From the NCBI GenBank assembly GCA_013176395.1, contig JABMLP010000011.1, forward strand, positions 1,674,001 through 1,738,000: 64,000 nucleotides of DNA, in the 5' to 3' direction. The DNA is from Venturia oleaginea (lineage: Eukaryota > Ascomycota > Dothideomycetes > Venturiales > Venturiaceae). How positions within the stretch are numbered: position 1 is the first letter of the stretch; the number at the start of each line of letters is the position of its first letter. Made by a program: the position numbers and the translations under genes. The notes beneath the pieces were generated by a model, which saw only the letters and a list, made by a program, of their open reading frames with translations, had not been told where the DNA came from and ran no database searches. Positions 42,788 through 54,953 of the stretch are shown in pieces.

Positions 42788-43680
42788 TTTCCGCTTACTC
42801 GATCCGAGGAAGCTACAGATACCGTAACCGTACCCCTAGGTAATATTCAAAGCCGTGCATACCCTGCCCAATTCATGTAAATGGTCAAAGCAAAAAGCTC
42901 AAAGAAGGAACGATCTCAACACTCGCTCCTCGCTTCTCGCTTCTCGCTCTCGCGGGTAGCAAGCAAGGGTAGGTAGAGCAAGGGTAGGTAGAGCAAGGAT
43001 AGAGCAAGGATAATTAGCGACTATACGACTTTTGACCGTCACCTACCTACCTACCTACCATTTGCATCTTGCCTTGCGAGCAGTGCATGTGATATGATAA
43101 ACGAGTCGTCTTGGCTTGGCGTGTATGTCAAGTCCCACGTTCTTATAGATGCCGCGGATAAGCTGTGAGAGAACAAATATGACATCGCCCACTGACGAGA
43201 TACTTTAAAAGATGGGAAGGGTGACGTAGAAGTCGAAATCAGGAGAAGTGGCTTAGTTTGTAGGGTTGGCTTCAAGCTTGAATTCACAACGCTAGTACGC
43301 TTTGTAAGAATATATTCTTCCTTACAGGCGCGCAGGGTGGGTGGGTAGAGGGTTGCGAATCATTATCGTGAAACATCATCGTCATCGGCGTGTCGGATTC
43401 AATGGCATTCTCATCGTCAAGTCAGAAAGGTTGATAAGACAGGGCCATTCGAGAAAACGATCCAAGGGAGTCGGTTAAGATAGGTTAAGATAGAATTATG
43501 AAGAGGACGCAAGTAGTGGATGATGATGATGATGATGATGCGGAAAACCTTAGGGCGGTTCAACACAATTCATAGGCACCTAAATGGACGTAACTCAAGT
43601 TACAGCTGCCGAAAGCATGACAAGCTCATTGAAGGATATAACATTAATAACCGAGCCGTACTAGGTAGGCATCGCATAAT
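42788..43680. other. Repeat-rich intergenic region
   Basis: Contains CTCGCTTCT repeats (about 42922-42950), a GGTAGGTAGAGCAAG minisatellite of two to three copies (42969-43010), a complementary CCTACCTACCTACC run (about 43042-43059) that could pair with it, and an (ATG)n run at about 43520-43541. No gene recognised. Confidence 0.5.
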
Positions 43681-44801
43681 CTAAGCAGCAAAGATCATTC
43701 GGAACATGGCCATGTTACCACCGGCAGCGGCATTGCTACAAAAACATTAGCAAACGATCATCTCCATCTTTTCAGTAATCAGGAACAAACTTACCCAGCT
43801 TTGGCCTTCGAATAACTAGACTCCATGACAACCTGATCGCCCTTCTTGACGCTAACGGGAGCGCAAGATTTCATACCGACAATCGAGGTACCTTCGTATG
43901 TAGCAGAAGAGTCGCAAGTGTAGTATGCCTTGTCGCGGTTGGAAGCGGCAGTGCTCTCGCCTGCGTGCCAAAACCACATTTTCATGTAAACTCCACCATC
44001 GTCTGGGTTTCTGGGATTAGTCTAGATCCTGAAGGATGAGGGTACGGAACTTACGCAAATGGCCCTTTCCATACAGGAACTCGCCATCTTCTTCCCACCT
44101 GAGTACATTACTCACACTCGGTCCATCTGACTTGGGGATCACCGTAGCGGAAACAAGAGCAGATCGAACGTTCTTCCCTACATTTCCTGGAATATATTCG
44201 AGTTCGTAGTTAACCTTCACAGCTTGCGGCTTCTGGCTCTTATTGACAAGGACAACGTTGGTGGAGAAGGATGTCGTTTCCTTCATCTGATAGCCTGTGA
44301 TTAATGTCTTAGGCTGTTCAGGACTGTAGTACATGAATGGACTGTTGCCGTTGTCGCCGCCGGCACCGACGAAACCTCCAGCCATGGCCAGATTCATTCC
44401 GGATGATTTCAGGGGGAATTCGAGTCTCGGTCCGTTTGTCAAAATGTGGTGATTGTACACAACTTTCTCGTCCACGGGGCTGCCGTCGGCGGCGTTGGTC
44501 AAGTGAATCTGGCCCTCGAGAACAGTGCAGTCACCGCACAAGTCACTCCCCTTAATCGGAATGGTTTCACCATTGCCCATACCACGAATAGCTCCTCCAC
44601 CCGCGGCCAAGTTGAAGGCTGGGTGCGATCAGTGTCTGTCTGTATGTTCGTAGCGGGAAGATACGTACTCTTGGAGAGCGTGAAGATCTTGCGCACTGCA
44701 CCCGGTTTCCCGGATTTTGCCTCTAGTTGCTCTTTAGGAGCGTTGGAAACGACACCTGCTGCAGCTAAAGGCAGAACCGGAAGAAGGGCGAGGAACTTCA
44801 T
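43681..44801 (-). CDS. Secreted SURNod19-like protein
   Basis: Four exons: 44801-44669, 44618-44055, 44002-43795 and 43735-43681, giving 319 aa. The N-terminus MKFLALLPVLPLAAAGVVSN is a signal peptide. Motifs include YNHHILTNGPRLEFPL, GGFVGAGGDNGNSPF, TLITGYQMKETTSFSTNVVL, VNYELEYIPGN and YGKGHLHDGGVYMKMWFWH. The GHLHDGG motif and overall order resemble the stress-up-regulated Nod19 family (PF07712), which has a mono-oxygenase-like fold; the biochemical role is unknown. Acceptor choice for exon 3 matters: using the AG before ACGATGG gives GHLHDGG, whereas the earlier AG breaks the frame. The C-terminus is NMAMFRMIFAA. A role in stress or the cell surface is inference. Confidence 0.7.
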
Positions 44802-45759
44802 GTTGAGAATCTAAAGAACGTATCGAGGTGAGGGTTGGGCAAAAGAGTGTGTGCGTGGAAGAAAGAAGACGCGGTTAATGTATATAGCAGGTCAACGGTT
44901 AGCTCCCTTTCAGAAGCTTATGTGTTCATTTAAGCTCGTTATCGTTGCTGCAAGTACCATATCTTCGATGGGAAGTAGGTCTGCCTTGGAGAATTTGCAA
45001 TTTTGCATAGGAAGCTGCAATTTAGGTAGATTGAACTTGCCTGCTTTTGTCGACCTGTGAACGTAGCGTTTCTGTATTTGAAACAATTCCAGGGTTGCCA
45101 AAGAGAAAGGATCAAATCGATGGCCGAGGTGACCCGCAGCTCATTTATTCTAGCCCTATGTTTCGTCGACCAACTCAAATCCGAGCAAATAGGCGGAAGA
45201 CCGAGCGTCGTGTCAGCGATCCTTATAAAGGCGTAGGAACGTGGTCGATGGAGAAGATCGACGGGGAGTGATTTCCGTCAGTCTCTGAGCCAAAAAAGGC
45301 ACGCTTGCGAAGCTTGGTAGAACGCAAAAGTCGGAGAGCGCCGGAAGATTTTGTCGAAGAAGTCGCTGGGTCATTTCCGCAGCTTCCTGGAACGAGCATG
45401 TGGGTAAGCAAGGCACGGACAACTCTTGTGTCTATCTTTTTCAAGTTCAAGCTATGCCACGAACTACAGCAACCTACCTTCCCAATGATCCTTCACCAAA
45501 CGCATAGAGCTTGAAGGGTCAGCCTTACGAACTTCCGTACGACACGACGGGAAGATCAATAGTCCAGGCGCTGCTCCAAACCTCCGATGACCCGTCTGTT
45601 CGTGCGCCAAATCACATACACAGGGGGTAAACGATAAGAAAAAAATGAACATACCGAACGCGAGGTATCGATGTGAAACAGAGTTTGAACTCCTGATTTC
45701 TTCTTAGCTCAGCCTGCTGTTTGTGGAATGCTCCAGTTGTCTGTGAACTCCGAATCTGA
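44802..45759. other. Intergenic, no gene seen
   Basis: The proximal part is the SURNod19-like gene promoter. A CTTTATAAGG word near 45220 is TATA-like but I cannot assign it. Short ORFs on both strands are unconvincing. Confidence 0.4.
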
Positions 45760-47350
45760 TCACTTCGATTGCGTGAATATGGGCTGACCATCGCGATACG
45801 TCTCCAAATGGTATTGATTCATCTGACCAATAGCGCCATTGATATTGAAGACGGATATTCTCTCATTCGATCGGAAGATGATGTTCTCAAGAATGGCTTT
45901 CTGAGGAGCGGTTTGGTTGCTCTTCACGATAGTGACGGGCTGTGTGGACGCAGTTATCGCGCTTTTTCTCCTACGCCGGCTGTGACGCAAAAAATGTTAG
46001 AACGAATCGCTCAGCCGAGATCTGGCAGTCACATCCGGGCTTCATTAACACGCCAGTCGTCGCGATCAAGATCTTTTTCGCAGACCTCCAGAGCCGCGGC
46101 ATTCATTGAGGAAGTCCCGATGGCCCAAGTATCTACGATAATTGACCGAAAGATCGAAATTCCAATAGAACTCCTCGGAGCACATGCCCTTGCACCCATA
46201 GAGACTGTCGGGATAAACGATATCTGCTCCCGTTCGCCCAAAAGTCGTTGTGAAATTCGCACACGCTGATTGCATCAAGACCAATTATTGACGACAGTCA
46301 TGAGGACAAGTTTCACGTGTCGGATATCTTGGAGGAGGGGCCCTGTACGGATTGGGTAGATCGGGTGTCGGCAGAAGGGGTTTGACTACTCTTAGAAAGT
46401 GGATATGGAGACGCGGGTCGTGCTGCTGGAAGAGGTGATCCTGTAAATTCCGTCGCAATGCGTTGGTACATGTTGCCAGACTGTCTCCACTTGGTTTAAC
46501 AATTCCGTCTTCGCCACGCGTTGCACTGTGATAGCATGTTCTGCCTGCCACTCATGTAGCGATACATCTCTACTTCACCACAAAGGAGATGTTTGCTATT
46601 TCATGGTAGATATAGGCGATCCATGACGAGCCACATGCCTCAGGATTGTGGCTTGGCTTCGGTGTCGTGATTGCTGCTTGGTGATGCGGAACTGTACTCA
46701 TATAAAAATGTGCCTCGATCCCACGGACTGCAGATATCCCTCACCGCCAGCACTAACGACGAGAAGAATCAACAGACAAGATCGCAAGAGGGTAGCCGCT
46801 TGCGGCATCATCGTCCGGAGAGAACGCGATAGAACATAGTGCTCTACTCACCATTGTCCTTGGTGATGAGGGCGGCATTGCCTCGCGGCGCAGAAGCGTG
46901 CGCTCGACCTCTTAAGATTATCAGGCAAAGATCTTCGGAGGATACTGTGAACAAAGTAGCAATCTGATGCAGTTCGAGCAATGATTGTCAGCCAGCCTTT
47001 CAAGAGTCTTACACGTGACAAATCTATAAATTCCAACAAATGTGCCCCCTCGATCAAAGGCTTTCCACAAGCGGTCTAATGAGATATCATCATCATCGCT
47101 CTGGAGTTAGGTTAAGAATAGGTCTACCGCGGAACCGTGGGAGTGACCAAAAATCATCCTGAGAAGAAGGCCACTCGGAGGAACTAGAAATCGGAGTCTA
47201 CACTGCCAAATTTGTGGTGCGTTAGCAATGCCAGGGAAGTCGAAAGGTGAGGCGATGCTTCCAGAGAAAGCAGGAATGCTGATTGTAGCTCGATAGCAGA
47301 GTCAGAGGACAGTGAAGCGAGAGGCGTTGAGTGAGGAAACTTGCTATTCA
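45760..47350 (-). pseudogene. Decayed multi-exon gene of unknown function
   Basis: Coding-like minus-strand pieces run across 1.6 kb. A start at about 47350 gives MNSKFPHSTPLASLSSDSAI, followed in another frame by SQDDFWSLPRFRGRP. After a frame break at a GAT repeat comes DDDDISLDRLWKAFDRGGTF, then TLFTVSSEDLCLIILRGRAH before a good donor (GTGAGTAG). Further down, EVCEKDLDRDDWRVNEAR is joined by a perfect 53-nt intron (46032-45980, GTGACT...TCTAAC...CACAG) to RRRRKSAITASTQPVTIVKS, ending QPIFTQSK at 45760. One ORF in between has an in-frame TAA. Real splice signals plus stops and frame breaks suggest a recently decayed gene. No family recognised. A functional gene with unusual introns remains possible. 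Confidence 0.45.
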
Positions 47351-47611
47351 TACATAAACCTCTAGACTCATGTCGTGAAATGGATTTGAAGACCGCCCAC
47401 GACTACCATCTTCTCACTGATTGTTCCATCACTCCCTAGGCTGTCGATTTCGAGCGATATTTTGCTGTGAACAACTGAAGCGTTGCGCAAATTCCCAGAA
47501 CATTGGCTTCATATTCCGCTCGGCAAGCTAGACGCATGTCAAAAACCAACCTTGTAAATCTATAGCGCTGGTGGTGGTCCACGGGTGATCATCATAGGCG
47601 ACTTATCCCTA
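47351..47611. other. 3' flank of the IF3 gene
   Basis: No gene seen. Lies between the decayed locus and the 3' end of mitochondrial IF3. Confidence 0.4.
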
Positions 47612-48486
47612 TCAAGGCTTCTTCTTCTTCTTCTCGAAAAAGTAGGTCATCATGCTGCCCACTTTTCCCTCTGCTGGAGCAACCTGCGTCACTCCCTCTA
47701 CACCTTCCACGATCTCCCACATCCTCTTCAACAGCTCGTCCATCTCCTCCTTTGTCGCCGCCCTCTTCCTATTCTTTGGAGCAATTACGACATCGACTTT
47801 CCTCCCTTCCTCCAGAAACGAGCTTGCCTTGTTCAGCTTCATCTCCAGATCTCCTGGCGCAATTGCCCAGTTCAACTCCACAATCTTGGCAAATCTCTCC
47901 ATTTTCAATCGCTCCTTTGCTGCATCTTTCTTGGCCCTCTCCGCATCTCGCAAGGCGGCCTTCGTAACAATCTTGCATTTCGGTTCGGCTTGCGGGTCGT
48001 CTGGATCGGGGAAATCGACTTGGACAAGGTGTTCTGTCCGAGGATTGAGCATCCTCAGGACATCGTCTCGCCTGACGTGTGCATTGAACCCGCCCTCGCG
48101 ATCAATGAAGCCAATGTATGTGGACCTGATTTCGTGATCTTGGGGAGGGCGCCGAGGTGCTCCTTTTATCCTTGGAGCTGGGGTGATACGTTCTCTATAT
48201 TGCGGTTAGAGAGATGGAATCGAGGCATTGGCGATGCTCACTTGGCAAACGGACTCCGTGCTGCTTCCTTGTCTGCGAGTCTGTCCTTGTAGCTTCGTTT
48301 CTTTGGCTGGTCATTGTCAGCGACCGGATTCTGGTGTGATGGCCCAGCTGGAGGCCGTTGGATGGTTGTATTCGAGCGGGATTGATACGCTGAGCTTGGG
48401 AGCAGACATGGGATTGTTGGGTTGAGTAGTGCGGGTCGCACAAAGACTCGATATAGGGCGATTCTTAGGGACTGGCAATGCGACAT
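47612..48486 (-). CDS. Mitochondrial translation initiation factor IF-3
   Basis: Two exons, 48486-48242 and 48194-47612, giving 275 aa. The intron GTGAGC...TCTCTAACC...ATATAG is 47 nt. The N-terminus (MSHCQSLRIALYRVFVRPAL) is a mitochondrial presequence with Arg and no acidic residues. The IF3 N-domain reads HEIRSTYIGFIDREGGFNAH and VRRDDVLRMLNPRTEHLVQV; the C-domain has a charged helix (AALRDAERAKKDAAKERLKM) and KKVDVVIAP-like RKVDVVIAPKNRKRA. IF3 promotes start-codon selection and subunit dissociation on the mitoribosome. The ending EKKKKKP is the family's usual basic tail. It is paired divergently with LIG4, with 201 bp between starts. Confidence 0.85.
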
Positions 48487-48687
48487 GATTGATGGTTGAT
48501 CGATGGACCAAAGTGGTCATGGTCAAAAATGAGCTGTCTTTATTGCTCACGTGCTAGCGTTCGTTCTTCGTATTCGCGCTTGTCCAGAGCGACGCGATAA
48601 AATCAGGCTCCAATTACTTCTTTCTCTTCGACTCGCCGCTCTCCAACATCTTCAATCGTGTGGAAAACCACAGCGTCTGAAGCCAAG
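48487..48687. promoter_or_regulatory. Divergent promoter, IF3 / LIG4
   Basis: 201 bp separates the two start codons, so the genes must share or overlap promoter elements. It contains CACGTG (48548-48553, an E-box palindrome). No TATA box is obvious. Confidence 0.5.
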
Positions 48688-51600
48688 ATGAGCGGCCATG
48701 TCGAAATGCAAGATACGGACGCCGTCCGTGAAGAGAAGATCCAATATGGCCATGGAGCTCTCGCAGAAGAGGAGATGAATGAAAAGTAATCTCAATCCCC
48801 TCTTCCGACGCGTCAATAGCTAATCGAAAGGTAAAGGTATCCAAATCGACCTCACAATACTCACAAGACTCTCCCATTCAATGAACTAGTCACCCTCTTG
48901 TTTGATCCACTTCTGGAAATCAAGAAACAGCCCGCCAAATCGGCAATGGCACGCAAAAAGCAAGGACCGCATGGTCCCACTATCCTAGGAGCTGCCGAAA
49001 AGAAGAGACAGATTGTTGAGAAATTCTTTGGGAAATGGAGGCAACAAGTTGGCGACGACATTCACCCTGTGATGCGTCTCATGGTTCCAGCGAGAGATCG
49101 TGATCGCGCCATGTACGGATTGAAAGAAGCTACTATTGCGAAATTGTTCATCAAGATTATTGGTATCGACAAGAACTCTGACGATGCGTATAATCTAATC
49201 AACTGGAAAAATCCGGGCAGGAAAGCTGCTTCAACGGCAGGCGATTTTGCTGGACGGTGCCATGAAGTGCTTTCGAAACGACCATGGAGAACAGGGCCTT
49301 CCCTCTTGACCATCGCTGAAATCAACGAAGGCTTAGACAAACTATCCATCGCGTCGAAAGATGAGGATCAGCAGCCAATTCTTCAGCAATTCTACGAGGA
49401 CCTGAACCCAGAAGAGCTCATGTGGTTGATCCGTATCATTCTACGCGACTTGAAAATCGGTAGCACGGAAAATACCTTCTTCGACATTTGGCATCCTGAT
49501 GCTAACAACCTTTTCAACATCTCATCCAACCTTCGCCGTGTGTGCTGGGAGTTGTTTGACCCTTCTGTCCGACTGGAGGGCGACAAATGTGACATTGCAC
49601 TCATGCAATGTTTTCGTCCTATGCTTGCAGCATTTCAGCAACACTCATTCGAGGTGAGCGTGCGGAAGATGCATCTGACACCAGAAGATCCTGAATTCTG
49701 GATCGAGGAAAAGCTCGATGGAGAGCGCATTCAGCTCCACATGTGTGAGGATGACAGCATGCCAGGAGGGATGCGGTTCGGCTTCTGGTCACGAAAGTCG
49801 AAAGACTACACCTACCTCTATGGCAACAGTCTCGAAGACTCGAGTGGCGCATTGACTCAGCACCTCAAAGAAGCATTCAAGGGCAACGTGCGCAACATAA
49901 TTCTCGACGGCGAAATGATCACTTGGGATATGGAGCTGGATCGTATTGTGAACTTTGGCACCCTGAAGACAGCCGCACTCTCGGAAGGACGGAATCCATA
50001 CAGTAATGGACAACGGCCTGTCTTCCATGTCTTCGATTGTCTCTTGCTTAACAACAAATCACTCACAAATTATACACTTCGCGACCGTCGGAATGCCTTG
50101 TCAGCAGCTGTTGTTGGAGTGCATCGGCGTCTTGAAATTCACGAATACACCGTCGCTCAAAGCGCTGCAGACATCGAGCCAGCATTACGAAGAGTAGTAG
50201 CCGAAGCTTCCGAGGGTCTGGTCCTGAAGTCGCCGCAATCTTCTTATGCACTCGCAACGCGAAACGATAACTGGGTAAAGGTCAAGCCAGAATATATGAC
50301 CGAGTTCGGCGAGGCTCTCGATTGCGTCGTCGTCGGTGGCTACTGGGGTAGTGGACGTCGCGGCAACACTCTTTCCAGTTTCATGTGCGGTCTCCGCGTC
50401 GATGAAGCTCAGATCAAAAAAGGAGCCAACCCACAAAAGTGCTATTCCTTCTTCAAAGTTGGTGGTGGCATGGCTAGATCGGATTACGACAATATCGCCC
50501 AACGGACAGAAGGGAAATGGATTGATTGGGATTACAAGAGACCACCTACTGACTGGATTGAGTTGGCTGGGAAGAATTATGCGCAATACGAGAAACCGGA
50601 TATGTGGATCAAGCCTGAGGATTCTGTTGTACTAGAAGTGAAGGCTGCTTCTGTCGGTGGAACTGATCAGTTTCGCACGGGATTCACCTTGCGTTTCCCT
50701 CGGTACAAGAAGTTGCGAGATGACAAGAGTTGGAAAGAGGCGCTATCTATCAATGAATTTCTCCAGTTGAAGATTGACGCGGAGAAGGAAAAGGAGCGGA
50801 AATCATTCGAGATCGACAATGAGCGGAAGCAGCACCGGACGTCGACACGAACAAGGAAGAAGCCGTTGACCGTTATGGGTGGGAACCAGGAAGTCACAAC
50901 GCCATATGCGGGACCAAATACCAAGGTCTTCGAAGGATTGACTTTCTTCATTGCCACCGAGGCTCTCAAGCCATGGAAGAAGACCAAAGCCGAGCTTGAG
51001 CAAACGGTCAAAGCCAACGGCGGCGCCATCACGCAGAAGCGAGACCTCCCCGATGTCGTTGTCGTGGCTGACCGGTTCGTAATGACGGTCAGGCCAATTG
51101 AGAAAGACAACTTGGTGAGTATTGTCCGACCATCATGGATTTTTCACTGCATTGAGCAGAATGCTATGGATGCTGGAAAGGAGAGGTTTCTGCTGCCGAT
51201 GGAACCAAGGTATGCTTATCTTTGAGGATCAAATTTGCCATACTAATTTCCCACAGCCATATGTTGCACATAGCAGACAAAGATGGTCAGATGATTGCGC
51301 AAAATGTCGATGAATTTGGTGACAGTTATTGCCGTGACGTTACCGTTGATGATCTAAGAATTGTGCGTAAGAGCTCCTGGCTAGTCAAATAAAGCTAATA
51401 ATCAACAGATGTTTGAAAATATGCCAAAAGCTGAGCATCCCGTCAACCATGAGTTGCTTCTCGCCCAATTCAAGGAGCACAATCCCGATTTGGCCCGAAC
51501 CCCAAACTGGATGTTCAACGGCCTGGTGGTCTATTTCGACAAGAAGGAGAAGACGGTCGATCAGCTCGATGGCGATATCAGCCTTGAAGAGGAGGGCGGC

Positions 51601-52006
51601 TACGATTTAGATAGCAAGCTTGCCGGCCATATCGTTCATTTTGCAGGAGGAAGACTAGCCAATGACGTGGATGATAACGAGATTACTCACGTCGTGATGG
51701 GTAGCGACGAGAAGAGACTGCGTAAAATTCGTGGACGAAACTCATTGTCAGTATTTGATTGCATCCAATCTTTGCAATACTAACACCTCACTCAGACGAT
51801 CACGACTCCCACGACTCGTGACCATGGACTGGATCCGCGAAAGTTGGAGGGAGAAAACCCTACTCGACGAAGAAAGTGCGTATTATGGCCAGGTGTTTGT
51901 TAAATATCCGCATGCTGATGAGACCAGGATTTGCGCCTTGAACATGGATTGCCTGTTGTCGACTTTCACATGCGGCTCCCCCGTGGAACGCGATTGTGAG
52001 TGGTGA
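48688..52006 (+). CDS. LIG4: DNA ligase IV
   Basis: Five exons: 48688-48785, 48837-51209, 51257-51362, 51409-51746 and 51796-52006, giving 1041 aa. The ATP-dependent ligase core carries the adenylated lysine Lys325 in WIEEKLDGERIQLHM (motif I), FGFWSRKSKDYTYLYG, NIILDGEMITWD (motif III), SEGLVLKSPQSSY (motif IV) and NWVKVKPEYM (motif V). Two BRCT domains follow, the first from TKVFEGLTFFIATEAL to SIVRPSWIFHCIEQ, the second with FAGGRLANDVDDNEITHVVM and TMDWIRESWREKTLLDEE. Lig4 seals double-strand breaks in non-homologous end joining with Lif1/Xrcc4. Residues after LDEES look unlike the family and may come from an unspliced GTGCGT intron, so the last ~40 residues are uncertain. Confidence 0.95.
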
Positions 52007-52532
52007 CTATAGCAAGGAGCCTCTCTCACGATGCTATTACTCTATAAGGCTTGATGCATATATTCTACACATGATCTCATACGCCAGTCGGAGTATTTAA
52101 CGAAATGTTTTCGAAGAGAAGATTACGATGATTCAGTATTTCAGTTCTTGAAAGCTTGGCGTACCGGAATGGTCATGATACCACGACGACGTATGATACC
52201 CGGTGAAGACTCGATACGTCCATAGTTAAGAAGTAGAAGAACTTGATCAATTGCTGCAACTTACAAAAGATTGTGAGAAACAGCAATATAGCTCGATTCG
52301 ATATCATGCCGTCTTTTGCCTGATGCGAACTAGGAGGTATTCGAGACCGAGCCGGCCGAATTCACTTCCGTACCAGAAACTTTACACCTGGACGATCAGA
52401 CCTCCACCGCCAGTTCTAACCTACGACCCCTACCCCGCCTCTTTACCTACTCTACACCTCTCTACACCTCTCTACACCTCTCACACCTGCTCTACACCTG
52501 CTCTACAGCTGCTCTACAGCTGGCGAATAACA
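52007..52532. other. Intergenic, with CTCTACACCT repeats
   Basis: A CTCTACACC repeat in five to six imperfect copies (about 52448-52520) precedes the next start codon. No gene seen. Confidence 0.5.
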
Positions 52533-54726
52533 ATGGCAATGACTTCCTCACAGCCCCCAGCAAACCCTCTCAAGAGAAAGATGGAAGCGCCTGCGCACGC
52601 AGTAAAGCGCAACTCTTCACAAGGCTCAATCAATCGCACCCCGCCGAGCCATGGAACCATGAACAATAGGAGTAAAGGGAGGCCTACCAGCAGTGGAAAT
52701 TCAACTCCACATCGCCGCTCAGGATCCAACGGTCGCAAATCCATCCCGCCTGCTTTTGCAGTGGGGAAGGGGAATCAGAATGAGAGGGAAATGCCGCCGA
52801 CGTATATCATGGCGACGAGTCCGGTTGCGATACCGGGGGATTATAAGGGGACGAAGCAATTGCCTTTGGGGTTGATTTTGATGATTATTGGATATGTAAG
52901 TGATGGCTCGTTCATCATGATTGCACCTGGCAAGAAACATGGCAGGGCTCGGCAGAGTTGTGGGGGTGGAAGTCGACCGAAAGCTCGGATTGGCGCATGA
53001 AGTAAGAAAGAGGAAGAGCTTAAGGGGCAGGGAATCATGATCTGGACATGGTATTGTGACAAGTTTGCTAACATTCAATATAGCTCGACGATGTGGGTGA
53101 CATAGCACGAGTGACTCGCGCCTCAAAACTTCTCTACTACCTCACCCTGCCTAAACTCTACGAATGCGTAACACTTCGTTCCTACCCCGAGATTCGATAC
53201 AGAGATGGCCGCGCAGAAGGGTTTGGCAGCGGCAGTCCCTTTAGCATGGCGCTGGACGGATTGGTCGGTAGGAACATAGGAGGCTATGTCAGGGAATGGA
53301 GGCTAGAAGGGGCGTGGAAAGAGGTGGGCTTTGAGGAGTTTGAGAAGGGGAGGGTACCGGATAATACAATGATGTTTAATATTGTTGTCAAGGCAGCGTT
53401 GGATAAGATGGAGAGACTGGAGAGCTTTTGGTACGTCTACGCTCTCATTTTGGTTAAGAAACATGGAAGTACTGGGACAATACTAATGAGTACAACAGCT
53501 GGAAACTCAACTCCAAACCTCTGCGGACGATATACCAAGGTCTCGGCTCACGAACAACCCTTCGATCCCTCACAATACGTTTCCCCTCGAATCGAATACC
53601 ACGTCCAACAGTTCTCATGCCCGGCATACCGACCCTTGAATCTCTCCACCTCCTGAACATAGACCCTCTATGCTACCCAGACGACCCTTCTCTCCTCCTT
53701 TTACAGTCAAAGAAACTTTCGTCCCTCAAACTCGAATGGTCCCCACGAATGCGCCGCGAGAAGGAACCCTCCATCTCCCTCCAGCAACTCTTCATTCGCT
53801 GCGTACGCGCAAACTATAGAATTCCTTTGAAACACATGGGCATGAAAAATCTCTACTGTCGCAATGACGCAGAGATGGATCAAGCATTTGATAACTCGAG
53901 ATTGCAGTCGATACATTTCATCAACTGCATTGATCCCACAGATCAGGCGACGGTTTTCATCGACAGGACGTGGATGATAGAGAATGCACCTAGTGAAAGT
54001 AAGATGCGACACATGAAAGAGTTGAGGATAGATCGGGTGGATATGCAATGTGCAGAGCCTTTGGGTCATTTTGAAGAATTGGAACGGATTTATCTTCTCA
54101 GCCCAGAGGGACCGTCGAAAGCGCTGACTCAGATGAGCGGAATAAATGACGATTCCAATGGAAATGCTGCGACCAATGGCCTTGCAAGCGCGTCTGCGAG
54201 TCCTACTCCTTCCACGCCAACTGCAACAGAATACAACCGCAACATGATAGCATGTGCACCCTCATACATCGCCGGCATAACTTCTCGCCACGGAACAACG
54301 CTGAAGAAACTCCTCCTCTCCGACCTCTGGGTCCTCAACGCCTCCATCATTCTCAGCATAGCAAAAGCCTGCCCCAATCTCGAACAACTAGGCCTCTGTA
54401 TCATAGACAATGACCTCGATGTTCTCCAACAATCAATGCCTTATCTCAAAAACCTCAAGGCGCTCCGACTGCTGGCAAGAGAGGATAACGAGTTGTACAG
54501 AAAGATCGAGGAGATGGGGGATGAACTCAATTGTTATGCAATGGGACAGAAGTGTACGCAGAAAGAATTTTTGAATTTGAGGTGGCTTGGGATCGGGCCC
54601 AAGATTTATGAGTTGAGGGAGTTAGTGGTGGAGGAGGGGAAGAGACCGAGGAGGATTGTGAGGTTGGCCAGATGGGAGGATGTGAAGCACATTGAGATTT
54701 GGGGATCAGATAATTTGGATCTGTGA
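52533..54726 (+). CDS. F-box / leucine-rich-repeat-like protein
   Basis: Three exons: 52533-52895, 53084-53430 and 53499-54726, giving 645 aa. The N-terminal 100 residues are basic and Ser/Pro-rich (NPLKRKMEAPAHAVKRNSSQ). LPLGLILMIIGYLDDVGDIA then RVTRASKLLYYLTLPKLYEC is the F-box-like pattern (bulk of hydrophobics spaced as in Skp1 binders) split by a 188-nt intron. The remainder has irregular leucine-rich repeats: TLRSLTIRFP, TLESLHLLNIDPL, KLSSLKLEWSP, SIHFINCIDP, TLKKLLLSDLWVL, NLEQLGLCIIDNDLDVL and NLKALRLLARED. Such proteins usually recruit substrates to SCF ubiquitin ligases; the target is unknown. A Ser/Ala/Thr-rich loop (SASASPTPSTPTA) interrupts the repeats. Confidence 0.8.
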
Positions 54727-54953
54727 GCGACGGGCTTGGTTAGTTGTATAGTGGTTTACAACGAATACCCGACAGATTTTTGCCATCCCACACGCAACGT
54801 TTGTGTTTTGATGACGGATTGTAGGAGCTTGGATGGAAATGTCTGGCGTAACATGTTCGCTCGGAACGATGGGGATGTACGAAGGGTGAGGCAGGCTTTT
54901 ATGGAAATGTCGCTGAGCCATTTGCATTGCATGTTTAGCCTGGAGTAGGCAGT

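Noticed and set aside
45769..46269. 166-codon plus-strand ORF
   Set aside because: Antisense to minus-strand pieces joined by a near-perfect intron; it has no domain.
47585..48292. 235-codon plus-strand ORF
   Set aside because: Antisense shadow of mitochondrial IF3, which has convincing motifs and splicing.
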